From UBA3537 sp965657165 (GTDB lineage Bacteria; Bacteroidota; Bacteroidia; Flavobacteriales; Flavobacteriaceae): DNA of 12,402 nucleotides. The position numbers and the translations under genes are program-made. Under the pieces are notes generated by a model that did no database searches, was not told the DNA's origin, and was given only the letters and a program-made list of their open reading frames with translations. The DNA lies in NCBI GenBank assembly GCA_965657165.1, contig CBFHNG010000048.1, positions 1 through 12,402 of the forward strand, given 5' to 3'. Of this stretch, positions 1 through 6,850 are shown in pieces (the stretch's first letter is position 1; every line of letters begins with the position of its first letter).

Positions 1-1118
1 GAGTCGCTGAAGAAGTCGCCGATATGCAAGCTATTGCTAATACCAATGGTGATAATATCACTATTGAACCATGGGATTACCGCTATTATGCCGAAAAAGT
101 ACGTGTTGCAAAATATGATTTAAACAGTGATGAAGTCAAACAATACTTACAATTAGATAAACTTCGCGAAGCGATGTTTTATGTTGCAGGACGATTATTT
201 AATTACAAATTTGAACCTGTTCCTGTAGGTAGTGTTCCTGTCTTTCATGAAGATGTAAACGTTTGGGAAGTTACAGATTTGGATTCAGGAGAGCACATTG
301 GTCTATGGTATTTAGATCCCTTTGCAAGAGAGGGAAAACGCTCTGGGGCATGGGCCACAACCTACCGAAGCCATACCACTTTTGATGGTAAAAAAACCGT
401 TTTGGCTTCCAACAATTCTAACTTCATAAAAGCTGCGCCAGGCGAAGCAGTCCTCATTTCTTGGGACGATGCCGAAACTTTTTTCCATGAATTTGGTCAT
501 GCGTTGCACTTCTTTTCTTCAAATGTAAAATACCCCACCCTAAATGGTGGTGTTCGTGATTATACCGAATTTCAATCACAGTTATTGGAACGTTGGTTAT
601 CAACAGATGAAGTCATCTCAAAATATTTAGTGCATTACAAAACTGGAGAAGTTATCCCAGATGCTTTAGTAGCAAAAATTAAAAAAGCAGCAACCTTTAA
701 TCAAGGCTTTGGAACTACAGAATATTTAGCTTCTGCATTAATGGACATGAAACTCCACCTTGCCGACCCAGAAGGCATGGATGTCGGTGTTTTTGAAAAA
801 GAAACTTTAGACGCTCTAAATATGCCAAAGGAACTACCGATGCGCCACCGAACACCGCACTTTGGTCATGTGTTTTCTGGAGAGGGCTATGCCACGGCCT
901 ATTATGGCTATATGTGGGCGGATGTCCTTACAGCTGATGCCGCTGAAGCCTTTACAGAAAGTGAAGGCGGATTTTATGATGAAGATATGGCCAATAAACT
1001 TGTAAAATACTTATTTGCACCACGTAATTCTATTGACCCCGCAGAGGCCTACCGCCTATTTAGAGGTCGTGATGCACAAATTGAAGCCCTAATGCGTGAT
1101 CGTGGGTTTATCAATTAA
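1..1118 (+). CDS. M3 family zinc metallopeptidase, peptidyl-dipeptidase Dcp-like (5' partial)
   Basis: The reading frame is open to the left edge of the window (frame at base 3), so this is the C-terminal ~370 residues of a protein whose family is usually about 680-710 residues long; the ATG at 24 is internal. The zinc motif HEFGH lies at 486-500, and the expected third zinc ligand is the Glu in TEFQSQ about 27 residues later, the M3 arrangement. Near the C-terminus the run GYATAYYGYMWADVL matches the conserved Tyr-rich substrate-binding helix of M3 peptidases. The spacing around the third ligand resembles Dcp more than oligopeptidase A. The family cleaves short peptides, Dcp releasing C-terminal dipeptides; whether this one is exported cannot be seen, because the N-terminus is outside the window. 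It is followed by a hairpin terminator, so it ends its transcription unit. Confidence 0.95.
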   Translation, partial: VAEEVADMQAIANTNGDNITIEPWDYRYYAEKVRVAKYDLNSDEVKQYLQLDKLREAMFYVAGRLFNYKFEPVPVGSVPVFHEDVNVWEVTDLDSGEHIGLWYLDPFAREGKRSGAWATTYRSHTTFDGKKTVLASNNSNFIKAAPGEAVLISWDDAETFFHEFGHALHFFSSNVKYPTLNGGVRDYTEFQSQLLERWLSTDEVISKYLVHYKTGEVIPDALVAKIKKAATFNQGFGTTEYLASALMDMKLHLADPEGMDVGVFEKETLDALNMPKELPMRHRTPHFGHVFSGEGYATAYYGYMWADVLTADAAEAFTESEGGFYDEDMANKLVKYLFAPRNSIDPAEAYRLFRGRDAQIEALMRDRGFIN

Positions 1119-1137
1119 ATTATTACAACATACTTTT

Positions 1138-1165
1138 AAAAAAGCTCTCTTAGGGGGGCTTTTTT
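1138..1165 (+). terminator. Rho-independent-type terminator of the M3 peptidase gene
   Basis: The sequence AAAAAAGC TCTC then loop TTA then GGGG GCTTTTTT folds into a 12-bp stem (two G-T wobbles) that ends in a T run. It begins 20 bases after the peptidase stop codon and separates that gene from oxyR. Confidence 0.85.
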
Positions 1166-1191
1166 ATTTGTCTATTAAAATCTAAAAAATA

Positions 1192-1218
1192 ATAGATAAA
1201 AATTATACATTTGTATAA
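1192..1218 (+). promoter_or_regulatory. oxyR promoter with overlapping dyad and OxyR-like half site
   Basis: TACATTTG at 1206-1213 is a perfect TAnnTTTG Bacteroidota -7 element, 14 bases before the oxyR ATG; no TTG -33 box is seen at the usual distance. A perfect inverted repeat TTATACA-TT-TGTATAA (1203-1218) covers the -7 element. Just upstream and overlapping, ATAGATAAAAATTAT (1192-1206) matches 9 of 10 specified bases of one half of the E. coli OxyR motif ATAGnTnnnAnCTAT. Autoregulation by OxyR is inferred. The sequence is AT-rich, so the half-site match could be chance. Confidence 0.6.
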
Positions 1219-1227
1219 AACACGAAT

Positions 1228-2166
1228 ATGACCATCACTCAATTGCATTATGTTTTGGCCGTGGCCGAGCATCAAAATTTTACAAAAGCCGCAGAACATT
1301 GTTTTGTAACACAACCTACTCTAAGCATGCAAGTGCAAAAGTTAGAGGATGAGTTGGGGATTCAAATATTTAATAGAAATACCAAACCTATTAAACTGAC
1401 CCAAGTCGGTCAAAAAATTGTCAATCAAGCAAAAAATATTGTTGCAGAAGCCGATCGTATTAATGACATTGTAGATCAAGATAAGGGCTTTATTGGTGGA
1501 GAATTCAAACTAGGGATTATCCCCACGGTAATGCCAACACTTCTGCCGATGTTTCTTAAAACCTTTATCAAAAGATACCCGAAAATTAAACTCAAAATTG
1601 AGGAACTCAACACAGAAGAATTAATTCAACGTATCCACGACGGTCATCTGGATGCGGCCATTGCCGCTACCCCACTCAAAATAGAATCCATAAAAGAACG
1701 TGTATTGTATTATGAACCTTTTGTAGGGTATATTCCATCCAACCATCGGTTGGCACACAAAAAACACATTGAACCCGAAGATTTAGATATCAATGATATG
1801 TTGATTTTAGAGGATGGGCATTGTTTTAGAGATGGTGTTCTAAATTTATGTAAAACACTAAAACAGCCTGAGGATAAAGCCGTTCAATTGGAAAGTGGAA
1901 GTATCGAAATGTTGGTCAAGCTTGCCAATGAAGGGATGGGAATGACACTACTTCCCTATCTGAATACCATCGATTTAAAAGAAAAAGAACAACAAAATTT
2001 ACGTCATTTTAAAGCGCCTTCTCCAGCACGCGAAGTGAGTTTAATTTACAATCGTAACGAATTGAAAATTCAAATTATTGACGCCTTGCATAAAAGTATT
2101 TCTGGAATTATTCGAGGTGCTATTGCCTTTCAAAACGTAGAAATCATTAGCCCTGTGGCGAAATAA
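1228..2166 (+). CDS. oxyR: Hydrogen peroxide-sensing LysR-type transcriptional regulator OxyR
   Basis: This 312-residue protein is a full-length LysR-type regulator: an N-terminal winged helix-turn-helix (about residues 1-60, with the typical NFTKAAEHCFVTQPTLSMQ run) and a periplasmic-binding-protein-like effector domain (about 90-300). The segment LEDGHCFRD...LC places cysteines at residues 199 and 208, the same numbers and spacing as the disulfide-forming pair of E. coli OxyR, and the flanking GHC-RD context is also conserved. This makes it a peroxide sensor rather than a generic LysR protein. In the family, oxidation to a disulfide changes the DNA-binding tetramer and activates catalase, peroxiredoxin and Dps genes. 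No such target gene lies next to it here. The start at 1228 gives the standard MTITQLHYVLAVAE N-terminus and follows a good -7 element. A dyad over that element suggests autoregulation. Confidence 0.95.
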   Translation: MTITQLHYVLAVAEHQNFTKAAEHCFVTQPTLSMQVQKLEDELGIQIFNRNTKPIKLTQVGQKIVNQAKNIVAEADRINDIVDQDKGFIGGEFKLGIIPTVMPTLLPMFLKTFIKRYPKIKLKIEELNTEELIQRIHDGHLDAAIAATPLKIESIKERVLYYEPFVGYIPSNHRLAHKKHIEPEDLDINDMLILEDGHCFRDGVLNLCKTLKQPEDKAVQLESGSIEMLVKLANEGMGMTLLPYLNTIDLKEKEQQNLRHFKAPSPAREVSLIYNRNELKIQIIDALHKSISGIIRGAIAFQNVEIISPVAK

Positions 2167-2169
2167 AAA

Positions 2170-2364
2170 TTAAACCAAATAGACCGAACAGCGTCTCAAA
2201 TCAGGATTAATTTTGATTAAAGATTCAATAAATACTTTTAATTCCTCAATTTCATAAGGTAATAAGCGTTCCATCGCTTTTTTGACTTCAGTACAAAATA
2301 GGTTGGTGTCAAAACTTACTTTTTTGAGTACCATTTTGGTATACTCAAACATTGCTCTTGCCAT
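2170..2364 (-). CDS. Small conserved flavobacterial protein of unknown function (64 aa)
   Basis: A 64-residue soluble, helix-forming protein on the minus strand, with alternating charged and hydrophobic residues (core KKAMERLLPYEIEELKVFIES). I recall similar short unannotated proteins from Flavobacteriaceae, so I treat it as a real gene, but no domain or function is known to me. Two starts are possible, the ATG at 2364 or the ATG four codons inside (MFEYTK); the second may match the family better. It converges on oxyR with only 3 bases between the two stop codons, so the transcripts probably overlap at their 3' ends. No TAnnTTTG promoter is clear upstream; it could be transcribed from the DUF4442 gene 105 bases upstream. 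Confidence 0.7.
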   Translation of the reverse strand: MARAMFEYTKMVLKKVSFDTNLFCTEVKKAMERLLPYEIEELKVFIESLIKINPDLRRCSVYLV

Positions 2365-2469
2365 TTGTTTTAGATTTAGAAATTAAAAGTAATTTTGATA
2401 TATAGGCAGTGTGATTTACAGTTTCAATAAAATTAGAAAAAAAAATAAAGCCACCAAAAAATTTAACAT

Positions 2470-2919
2470 TTAGGACTTTAGTTTTACACTCCAGAGAAAA
2501 TCAAATACAGAAACTACATCACCAGAGGCGTCACGCCCCTCTGCAGTAAGCGTTATTGTTTGCCCAGTTCCTGTTTCAATAGCTTTTTGCAATAATTTAT
2601 CAATCTCTTTTCCTTGAGTACACGAGAAGATAATTTGGCCCTTAGCTTTCTTTGTAAATTGTGCTTCATTTTTGATGACCAGCATCGACATATTTCTATT
2701 TAGTTGCTTGATTTTCATTATTATAAGTGCTCCTGTGGAAAGCTCGGCTGCCATTCCTTGAACGGCCCAAAACATGGACTTAAATGGGTTTTTATTAATC
2801 CATTTGTGCCGAACATGAACTCGACAGCACTCTGCATCAATGTGTTTTACTCTTACCCCACACAAAAAAGCTGAAGGTAGATTGTAGATCAAAAAAAGAT
2901 TGAATTTACTCGGTGTCAA
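2470..2919 (-). CDS. DUF4442 domain-containing protein (hotdog-fold, thioesterase-like)
   Basis: A 149-residue protein on the minus strand that resembles DUF4442 proteins over its whole length, with the family-like runs KWINKNPFKSMFWAVQGMAAE and KNEAQFTKKAKG and a C-terminal FDFLWSVK strand. DUF4442 belongs to the hotdog-fold superfamily of acyl-CoA thioesterases and dehydratases, but a substrate is not established and none is visible here. The start must be the TTG at 2917-2919: an in-frame TAA lies three codons upstream and the first in-frame ATG falls deep inside the conserved region. The resulting N-terminus MTPSKFNLF is the usual one for the family. It is divergent from padR across 139 bases, and no obvious minus-strand -7 element is seen. 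Confidence 0.88.
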   Translation of the reverse strand: MTPSKFNLFLIYNLPSAFLCGVRVKHIDAECCRVHVRHKWINKNPFKSMFWAVQGMAAELSTGALIIMKIKQLNRNMSMLVIKNEAQFTKKAKGQIIFSCTQGKEIDKLLQKAIETGTGQTITLTAEGRDASGDVVSVFDFLWSVKLKS

Positions 2920-2973
2920 TATTGTTTATACTAATGTTATACTGCTAATATAGTCAATATTAATGATGTTTAA

Positions 2974-3039
2974 ATATGTTAAATATATGTTAAAGTATAA
3001 TACTATGTAATACATAATACCTTTTAATGTATAGATTTG
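2974..3039 (+). promoter_or_regulatory. padR-pspC promoter with direct repeats and two dyads (candidate PadR operator)
   Basis: TAGATTTG at 3032-3039 is a perfect TAnnTTTG -7 element 20 bases before the padR ATG. Upstream are two copies of ATATGTTAAA (2974-2983 and 2985-2994) 11 bases apart, about one helix turn. Then come two abutting dyads, AGTAT-A-ATACT (2994-3004) and TATGT-AAT-ACATA (3004-3016), which lie where the -33 region would be. PadR repressors in other bacteria bind ATGT/ACAT-type dyads, so the second dyad is a natural operator candidate. No TTG -33 box is present. Binding is inferred. Confidence 0.55.
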
Positions 3040-3058
3040 TAGAAATTTTAAATAAAAC

Positions 3059-3397
3059 ATGAAGTTAGAAAATACCAAAGCGCAAATGCGAAAAGGGGTT
3101 TTGGAATTCTGTATTCTGTCCGTTTTAGAACCCAAAGACGCCTATGTTGCAGAAATTTTGGAAACGCTAAAAGATGCCAAAATGCTGGTGGTAGAAGGTA
3201 CAATTTACCCGCTACTCACCCGTTTAAAAAACTCTGGCCTTTTGGAATACCGATGGGAAGAATCGCCCACTGGGCCTCCACGCAAGTATTACGGATTAAC
3301 TGAATCTGGAAAACTATTTTTAAAAGAATTAAACACAACATGGAACGCTTTGCAAACTGCAGTTTCTGTTGTCACCCAAAATCAAACTAAAAAATGA
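3059..3397 (+). CDS. PadR family transcriptional regulator
   Basis: A 112-residue protein of the short PadR class. Its winged helix-turn-helix shows the diagnostic stretches RKGVLEFCILSVL, GTIYPLLTRLKNSGLLEY and GPPRKYYGLTESGK, the last being the beta wing. Proteins of this class are usually repressors released by small ligands or by conditions that affect their dimer. The stop codon overlaps the start of the PspC gene (ATGA), so the two are translationally coupled. PadR-PspC pairs are common in Bacteroidota, and the likely role is control of this envelope-stress-like operon, including its own promoter. The ligand is unknown. Helical residues after the wing (about 85-105) would form the short dimerisation helix typical of this PadR subgroup. 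Confidence 0.95.
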   Translation: MKLENTKAQMRKGVLEFCILSVLEPKDAYVAEILETLKDAKMLVVEGTIYPLLTRLKNSGLLEYRWEESPTGPPRKYYGLTESGKLFLKELNTTWNALQTAVSVVTQNQTKK

Positions 3398-4974
3398 AAA
3401 AAACAATAAGTATAAATTTAGCAGGGCTCTTTTTTCATATCGATGAAGATGCATACAACCAACTCCAAAACTATTTGGCTGCTGTAAAACGCTCCATGCA
3501 AAACGAACAAGGGACATCAGAAATTATTGCTGATATTGAAGCACGAATTGCAGAACTATTTTCGGAACGCATCAGTTCTAGCCAACAAGTCATCACTTCA
3601 AAAATTGTTGAAGATATTATTAATATCATGGGACAACCTGAAGATTATAACATTGATGATGAAAACCATAATAACACTACTGATGAACATACAAATAACA
3701 ACACCAAGCGATTATTTCGAGATAAAGAAAATGCATTTGTAGGCGGTGTTTCTGCGGGACTAGGACACTATCTTGGTATTGAAGCGCTATGGGTGCGATT
3801 GATTTGGATATTACTCGTTTTTGGCCTTGGCACAGGAGTACTGCTTTATGTGATTTTGTGGTGTTTGATTCCAGCTGCAAATACAACAGCCGAAAAACTG
3901 TCAATGATGGGAAAGCCCATTAACATTACCAATATAGAAGAACAAGTTAAAGAAGGGTTTGGTAATGTAAAAGAACATTTAGATAAAGTGACTGAAAAAG
4001 TAAAACAACAAGATTTAAATGCATTACAAAATAAATCTCGTTCCTTTTTTGAAGCCCTTAGCTCATTTTTATCTATCCTTTTTAAATTATTTATTAAAGT
4101 ACTTGGAATTTTATTAATTGTTTCTGGAGTTTTTGCAATAATCACAACAACGATTAGCTTTTTGACATTAGGAATTTTTGGAGTAACAATTCCAGGAATT
4201 GAAATTGAAAGCCTGTTGAATACAACAAATATACCGCTTTGGTGGATGACAGTTGTTTTGCTAGTTACAGTTATTATTCCACCATTATTTGTTGTTTTTC
4301 TTGGACTACGATTGTTGAAAATAAAAAGCACATTCCTCAACAAAAAGACTCGTATTTCATTATTTGTTATATGGATTATTGCCGTTTTGAACCTTGTTGT
4401 ATTTAGTGTACTACAACTCGTTGATTTTAAAGAAAAAGCCTATGTCACAAAAATAAATGAACTTCCAGTGACTCAAAATGACACCTTATTTTTGGAAATG
4501 TCTAAAAATGCTAATTACACAAAATTAACATATAGAGATATATTTAAAAGTGATGAGTTTAAAGTCTACAGAGACGATAATCAAAACCAGTTGATTTATG
4601 GTTCTAACATTCGACTGATTGTACGTTCTACAAATGACTCATTAGGTTCTATTTCTGTTGAAAAATCTTCTCGTGGAAAAACCTATGAACTCGCAAAAAA
4701 ACGCGCGGAAAACGTACAATATGGATATACTTTTGATAAAAATACACTAATGCTGAACTCCTATTTTACGACTGATATTAGTCATAAATTTAGAGATCAA
4801 GGGATTGAAGTTATTGTAACGCTTCCTAGAGATGCTGTGTTGTATGCACATAAAAACACTTACACATTCCATCGAAATTATGATAAACATCAAGACCTTT
4901 TGAAAAATGGAGAAGAAGAACATTTTTTAAAAGTAAAATCCAACGCCTTAGAATGCTTAGATTGTAAAAACTAA
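3394..4974 (+). CDS. PspC domain-containing envelope stress membrane protein
   Basis: A 526-residue membrane protein. Residues 1-85 are a soluble, charged helical domain found in Bacteroidota PspC proteins. Residues about 105-165 are the PspC domain (KRLFRDKENAFVGGVSAGLGHYLG, then a hydrophobic pair of segments ending LWCLIPAA). Three more hydrophobic regions lie at about 231-263, 283-306 and 322-344. The remaining ~180 residues look like a beta-rich extracytoplasmic domain, similar in style to the DUF4097/head-GIN domains that accompany PspC in this phylum. The C-terminus carries a CLDC cysteine pair. PspC proteins sense or buffer inner-membrane stress in the phage-shock response of other bacteria; here that role is inferred, and no PspA homologue is in the window. 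It is coupled to padR by a 4-base overlap and followed after 3 bases by a micro-ORF. Confidence 0.92.
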   Translation: MKKTISINLAGLFFHIDEDAYNQLQNYLAAVKRSMQNEQGTSEIIADIEARIAELFSERISSSQQVITSKIVEDIINIMGQPEDYNIDDENHNNTTDEHTNNNTKRLFRDKENAFVGGVSAGLGHYLGIEALWVRLIWILLVFGLGTGVLLYVILWCLIPAANTTAEKLSMMGKPINITNIEEQVKEGFGNVKEHLDKVTEKVKQQDLNALQNKSRSFFEALSSFLSILFKLFIKVLGILLIVSGVFAIITTTISFLTLGIFGVTIPGIEIESLLNTTNIPLWWMTVVLLVTVIIPPLFVVFLGLRLLKIKSTFLNKKTRISLFVIWIIAVLNLVVFSVLQLVDFKEKAYVTKINELPVTQNDTLFLEMSKNANYTKLTYRDIFKSDEFKVYRDDNQNQLIYGSNIRLIVRSTNDSLGSISVEKSSRGKTYELAKKRAENVQYGYTFDKNTLMLNSYFTTDISHKFRDQGIEVIVTLPRDAVLYAHKNTYTFHRNYDKHQDLLKNGEEEHFLKVKSNALECLDCKN

Positions 4975-4977
4975 ATT

Positions 4978-5043
4978 ATGTTTCAGTTATTTAAATACAT
5001 TTTAGAAATCATCATAGATTTGGTATTAATTTTGTTGTCTTAA
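4978..5043 (+). CDS. Candidate 21-residue hydrophobic membrane micropeptide
   Basis: An ATG-TAA frame of 21 codons begins 3 bases after the pspC stop and ends 18 bases before the DUF2007 start, filling the gap between them. The peptide begins MFQLFKYILE and continues as a run of Ile, Leu and Val with one Asp (IIIDLVLILLS), enough for one short membrane helix with a positive N-terminal side. Its tight placement and amphipathic-to-hydrophobic make-up resemble small membrane regulators found beside stress membrane proteins. I do not recognise it, and a chance ORF this short in AT-rich DNA is possible. Confidence 0.45.
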   Translation: MFQLFKYILEIIIDLVLILLS

Positions 5044-5061
5044 TTTAAAAAATAATTAAAA

Positions 5062-5289
5062 ATGGCGTACCACAAAATTTATGGTGGAAGTTTTATTATC
5101 GTAGAATTGATTCGTAAAAACCTTGACGATCAAGGTATTACAGCAATCATTAAAGATGAAACAGAATCTGGACGTTTGGCTGGGTTTGGCCCAACAACAT
5201 ATGGCCATCAAGATGTTTTTGTTCATGAAAGCGAAAAAGAAAAAGCGCAACAAATTATAACATCAACATTAGCAAATTTGGAGCTTTAG
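5062..5289 (+). CDS. DUF2007 domain-containing protein (putative signal-transducing protein)
   Basis: A 75-residue soluble protein with the DUF2007 pattern: an N-terminal strand (KIYGGSFIIVELIRKNLDDQGI, an alpha/beta unit with a helix that selects between short and long forms), a Gly-rich loop (RLAGFGPTTYG), and a C-terminal strand-helix (DVFVHESEKEKAQQII). The fold is the small ferredoxin-like fold of GlnB-like proteins. The Pfam family is named a putative prokaryotic signal-transducing protein, but no biochemical function is firm. It follows the PspC gene and micro-ORF in the same direction and is probably the last gene of that operon. The start at 5062 matches the usual family N-terminus. 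Confidence 0.88.
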   Translation: MAYHKIYGGSFIIVELIRKNLDDQGITAIIKDETESGRLAGFGPTTYGHQDVFVHESEKEKAQQIITSTLANLEL

Positions 5290-5330
5290 TCATAGCTATC
5301 AATTAGCAGACTGTTATTTCAAATCATTTG

Positions 5331-5356
5331 TTGTATTTTAGGGGTTCAAAATACAA
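5331..5356. promoter_or_regulatory. Perfect 9-bp-arm inverted repeat before the S10 peptidase gene
   Basis: TTGTATTTT (5331-5339), spacer AGGGGTTC, and AAAATACAA (5348-5356) form a perfect inverted repeat that ends 6 bases before the peptidase ATG at 5363. It has no following T run, which argues against a simple terminator for the DUF2007 gene. It could be a repressor operator, or a 5' untranslated-region hairpin close to the ribosome entry site. TATTTTAG at 5334-5341, inside it, is a 7 of 8 match to TAnnTTTG but lacks a -33 box. Confidence 0.5.
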
Positions 5357-5362
5357 TCCATC

Positions 5363-6850
5363 ATGCGCAATACTATTATCATTTTATTAAGTCTATGTTT
5401 AAATTTTGGTGTTTCTCAAAACTTGGAAGTTCCTGTAGACACCTCTGTCATTACACAACATAAAACAACCATAAAAGGAGTTTCCGTCAACTACACTGCC
5501 GAAACGGGTATGCAACCCGTATGGGACAAAAAAGGTACTGTTATTGCCAGTCTTTTTTACACCTATTACACTCGAAATAACGTTAAAAGTCGTGCAGAGC
5601 GTCCATTGATTATTTCATTCAATGGCGGACCTGGTTCAGCGTCAGTTTGGATGCATATGGCCTATACTGGACCTCGAATTTTAAAGGTTGATGAAGAAGG
5701 ATACCCTGTTCAACCTTATGGATTTAAAAGTAATCCAAATTCCATTTTGGATGTTGCTGATATTGTATTTGTAAATCCTGTAAATACTGCTTACTCACGA
5801 ATGATCCCTAATGAAGATGGCGAAATGCCAGATCGCAGTCAGTTTTTTGGCATCAATGAGGATATTGCATATCTCTCTGAATGGATCAATACTTTTGTTA
5901 CACGAAAAAATCGATGGGAATCTCCAAAATACATTATTGGAGAAAGTTATGGTGGAACTCGCGTGATGGGGCTTTCTTTGGCTTTACAACAAAATCAATG
6001 GATGTATCTCAACGGTGTGATTTTAGTTTCTCCTGCAGATTACAAAACCTTACGTGTTGGTGGCCCTGTTTCATCGGCGCTCAATCTCCCCTACTATGCG
6101 GCAACAGCTTGGCATCACAAAATGCTACCAGAAAAACTTCAGTCCAAAGATTTACTAGATGTTTTACCTGAAGTTGAAAACTATACAATAAACACTCTAA
6201 TTCCTGCATTGGCTAAAGGTGGATTTATTTCAGAAGAAGAAAAAATGAGCGTTAGCGAAAAAATGGCGTATTACTCTGGGATAAGTCAAAAAGCAGTCCT
6301 TCAGCACAATTTGGATGTGCCAACTAGTTTTTTTTGGAAAGAATTATTGAGAGAAAAAACAGGACAAACCATTGGACGACTGGACTCAAGATATTTGGGT
6401 ATTGATAAAAAAGAAGCAGGCTCAAGCCCAGACTACAATGCCGAGCTTACTTCTTGGTTACATTCTTTTACGCCAGCAATAAATCATTATATAAAAAATG
6501 AATTGAAATTTGAAACTGATTTAAAATACAACATGTTTGGCCCTGTTCGACCATGGAACAATGATAATGACAACACAAGAGATAATTTACGTTTGGCCAT
6601 GGCTCAAAATCCTTATTTAAAAGTATTAAATCAATCTGGATATTACGATGGCGCAACAACCTATTTTAGTGCAAAATATACGCTCTCGCAAATCGATCCA
6701 AGTGGAAAAATGAAAGATCGGTTTACATTTAAAGGTTATCGAAGTGGGCATATGATGTATCTGCGCAATGAGGATTTAATTCAATCTAATGAAGATTTAA
6801 GGGAATTCATCAAAGCTTCTTCTGCAGATGGAAAAGCAGCAAAATATTAA
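5363..6850 (+). CDS. Secreted S10 family serine carboxypeptidase
   Basis: A 495-residue protein of the S10 (carboxypeptidase Y-like) family, which removes C-terminal residues from peptides at acid to neutral pH. The N-terminus is a signal peptide (MRNT, a hydrophobic core to about residue 15, then probable cleavage after GVSQ near residue 19), so it acts in the periplasm or outside. The S10 oxyanion/substrate motif NGGPGSAS is near residue 90. The catalytic triad is readable as Ser195 in GESYGG, Asp429 in GYYDGATTYF and His463 in YRSGHMMYL. The family length is typical. Many Flavobacteriaceae carry such enzymes for protein scavenging. Its stop overlaps the next start by one base (TAATG), so it is coupled to a glycosyltransferase gene. 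A 26-base inverted repeat lies directly upstream. Confidence 0.95.
   Translation: MRNTIIILLSLCLNFGVSQNLEVPVDTSVITQHKTTIKGVSVNYTAETGMQPVWDKKGTVIASLFYTYYTRNNVKSRAERPLIISFNGGPGSASVWMHMAYTGPRILKVDEEGYPVQPYGFKSNPNSILDVADIVFVNPVNTAYSRMIPNEDGEMPDRSQFFGINEDIAYLSEWINTFVTRKNRWESPKYIIGESYGGTRVMGLSLALQQNQWMYLNGVILVSPADYKTLRVGGPVSSALNLPYYAATAWHHKMLPEKLQSKDLLDVLPEVENYTINTLIPALAKGGFISEEEKMSVSEKMAYYSGISQKAVLQHNLDVPTSFFWKELLREKTGQTIGRLDSRYLGIDKKEAGSSPDYNAELTSWLHSFTPAINHYIKNELKFETDLKYNMFGPVRPWNNDNDNTRDNLRLAMAQNPYLKVLNQSGYYDGATTYFSAKYTLSQIDPSGKMKDRFTFKGYRSGHMMYLRNEDLIQSNEDLREFIKASSADGKAAKY

Noticed and set aside
2365..2469. Intergenic stretch between the 64-residue gene and DUF4442
   Set aside because: AT-rich with an A run, but no stable hairpin, TAnnTTTG element or short gene could be supported on either strand.
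2926..3135. 69-codon minus-strand ORF spanning the padR promoter
   Set aside because: It overlaps the padR start and the divergent regulatory region, is made of low-complexity AT-rich codons, and shows no family resemblance.
3846..4343. 165-codon ORF on the minus strand
   Set aside because: It lies wholly inside the pspC gene; the translation has no recognisable domain and is the antisense of membrane helices, which commonly gives long open frames.
5288..5312. Imperfect hairpin AGTC-GCTA / TAGC-GACT after the DUF2007 gene
   Set aside because: The stem is short, has a bulge and is not followed by a T run, so it is not a convincing terminator.
5334..5341. TATTTTAG as a -7 promoter element for the S10 gene
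   Set aside because: One mismatch to TAnnTTTG and no TTG box 17-23 bases upstream; recorded only as part of the dyad.
5881..6171. 96-codon plus-strand ORF in another frame
   Set aside because: It is a frame-shifted shadow inside the S10 peptidase gene whose own frame carries the catalytic motif over the same bases.
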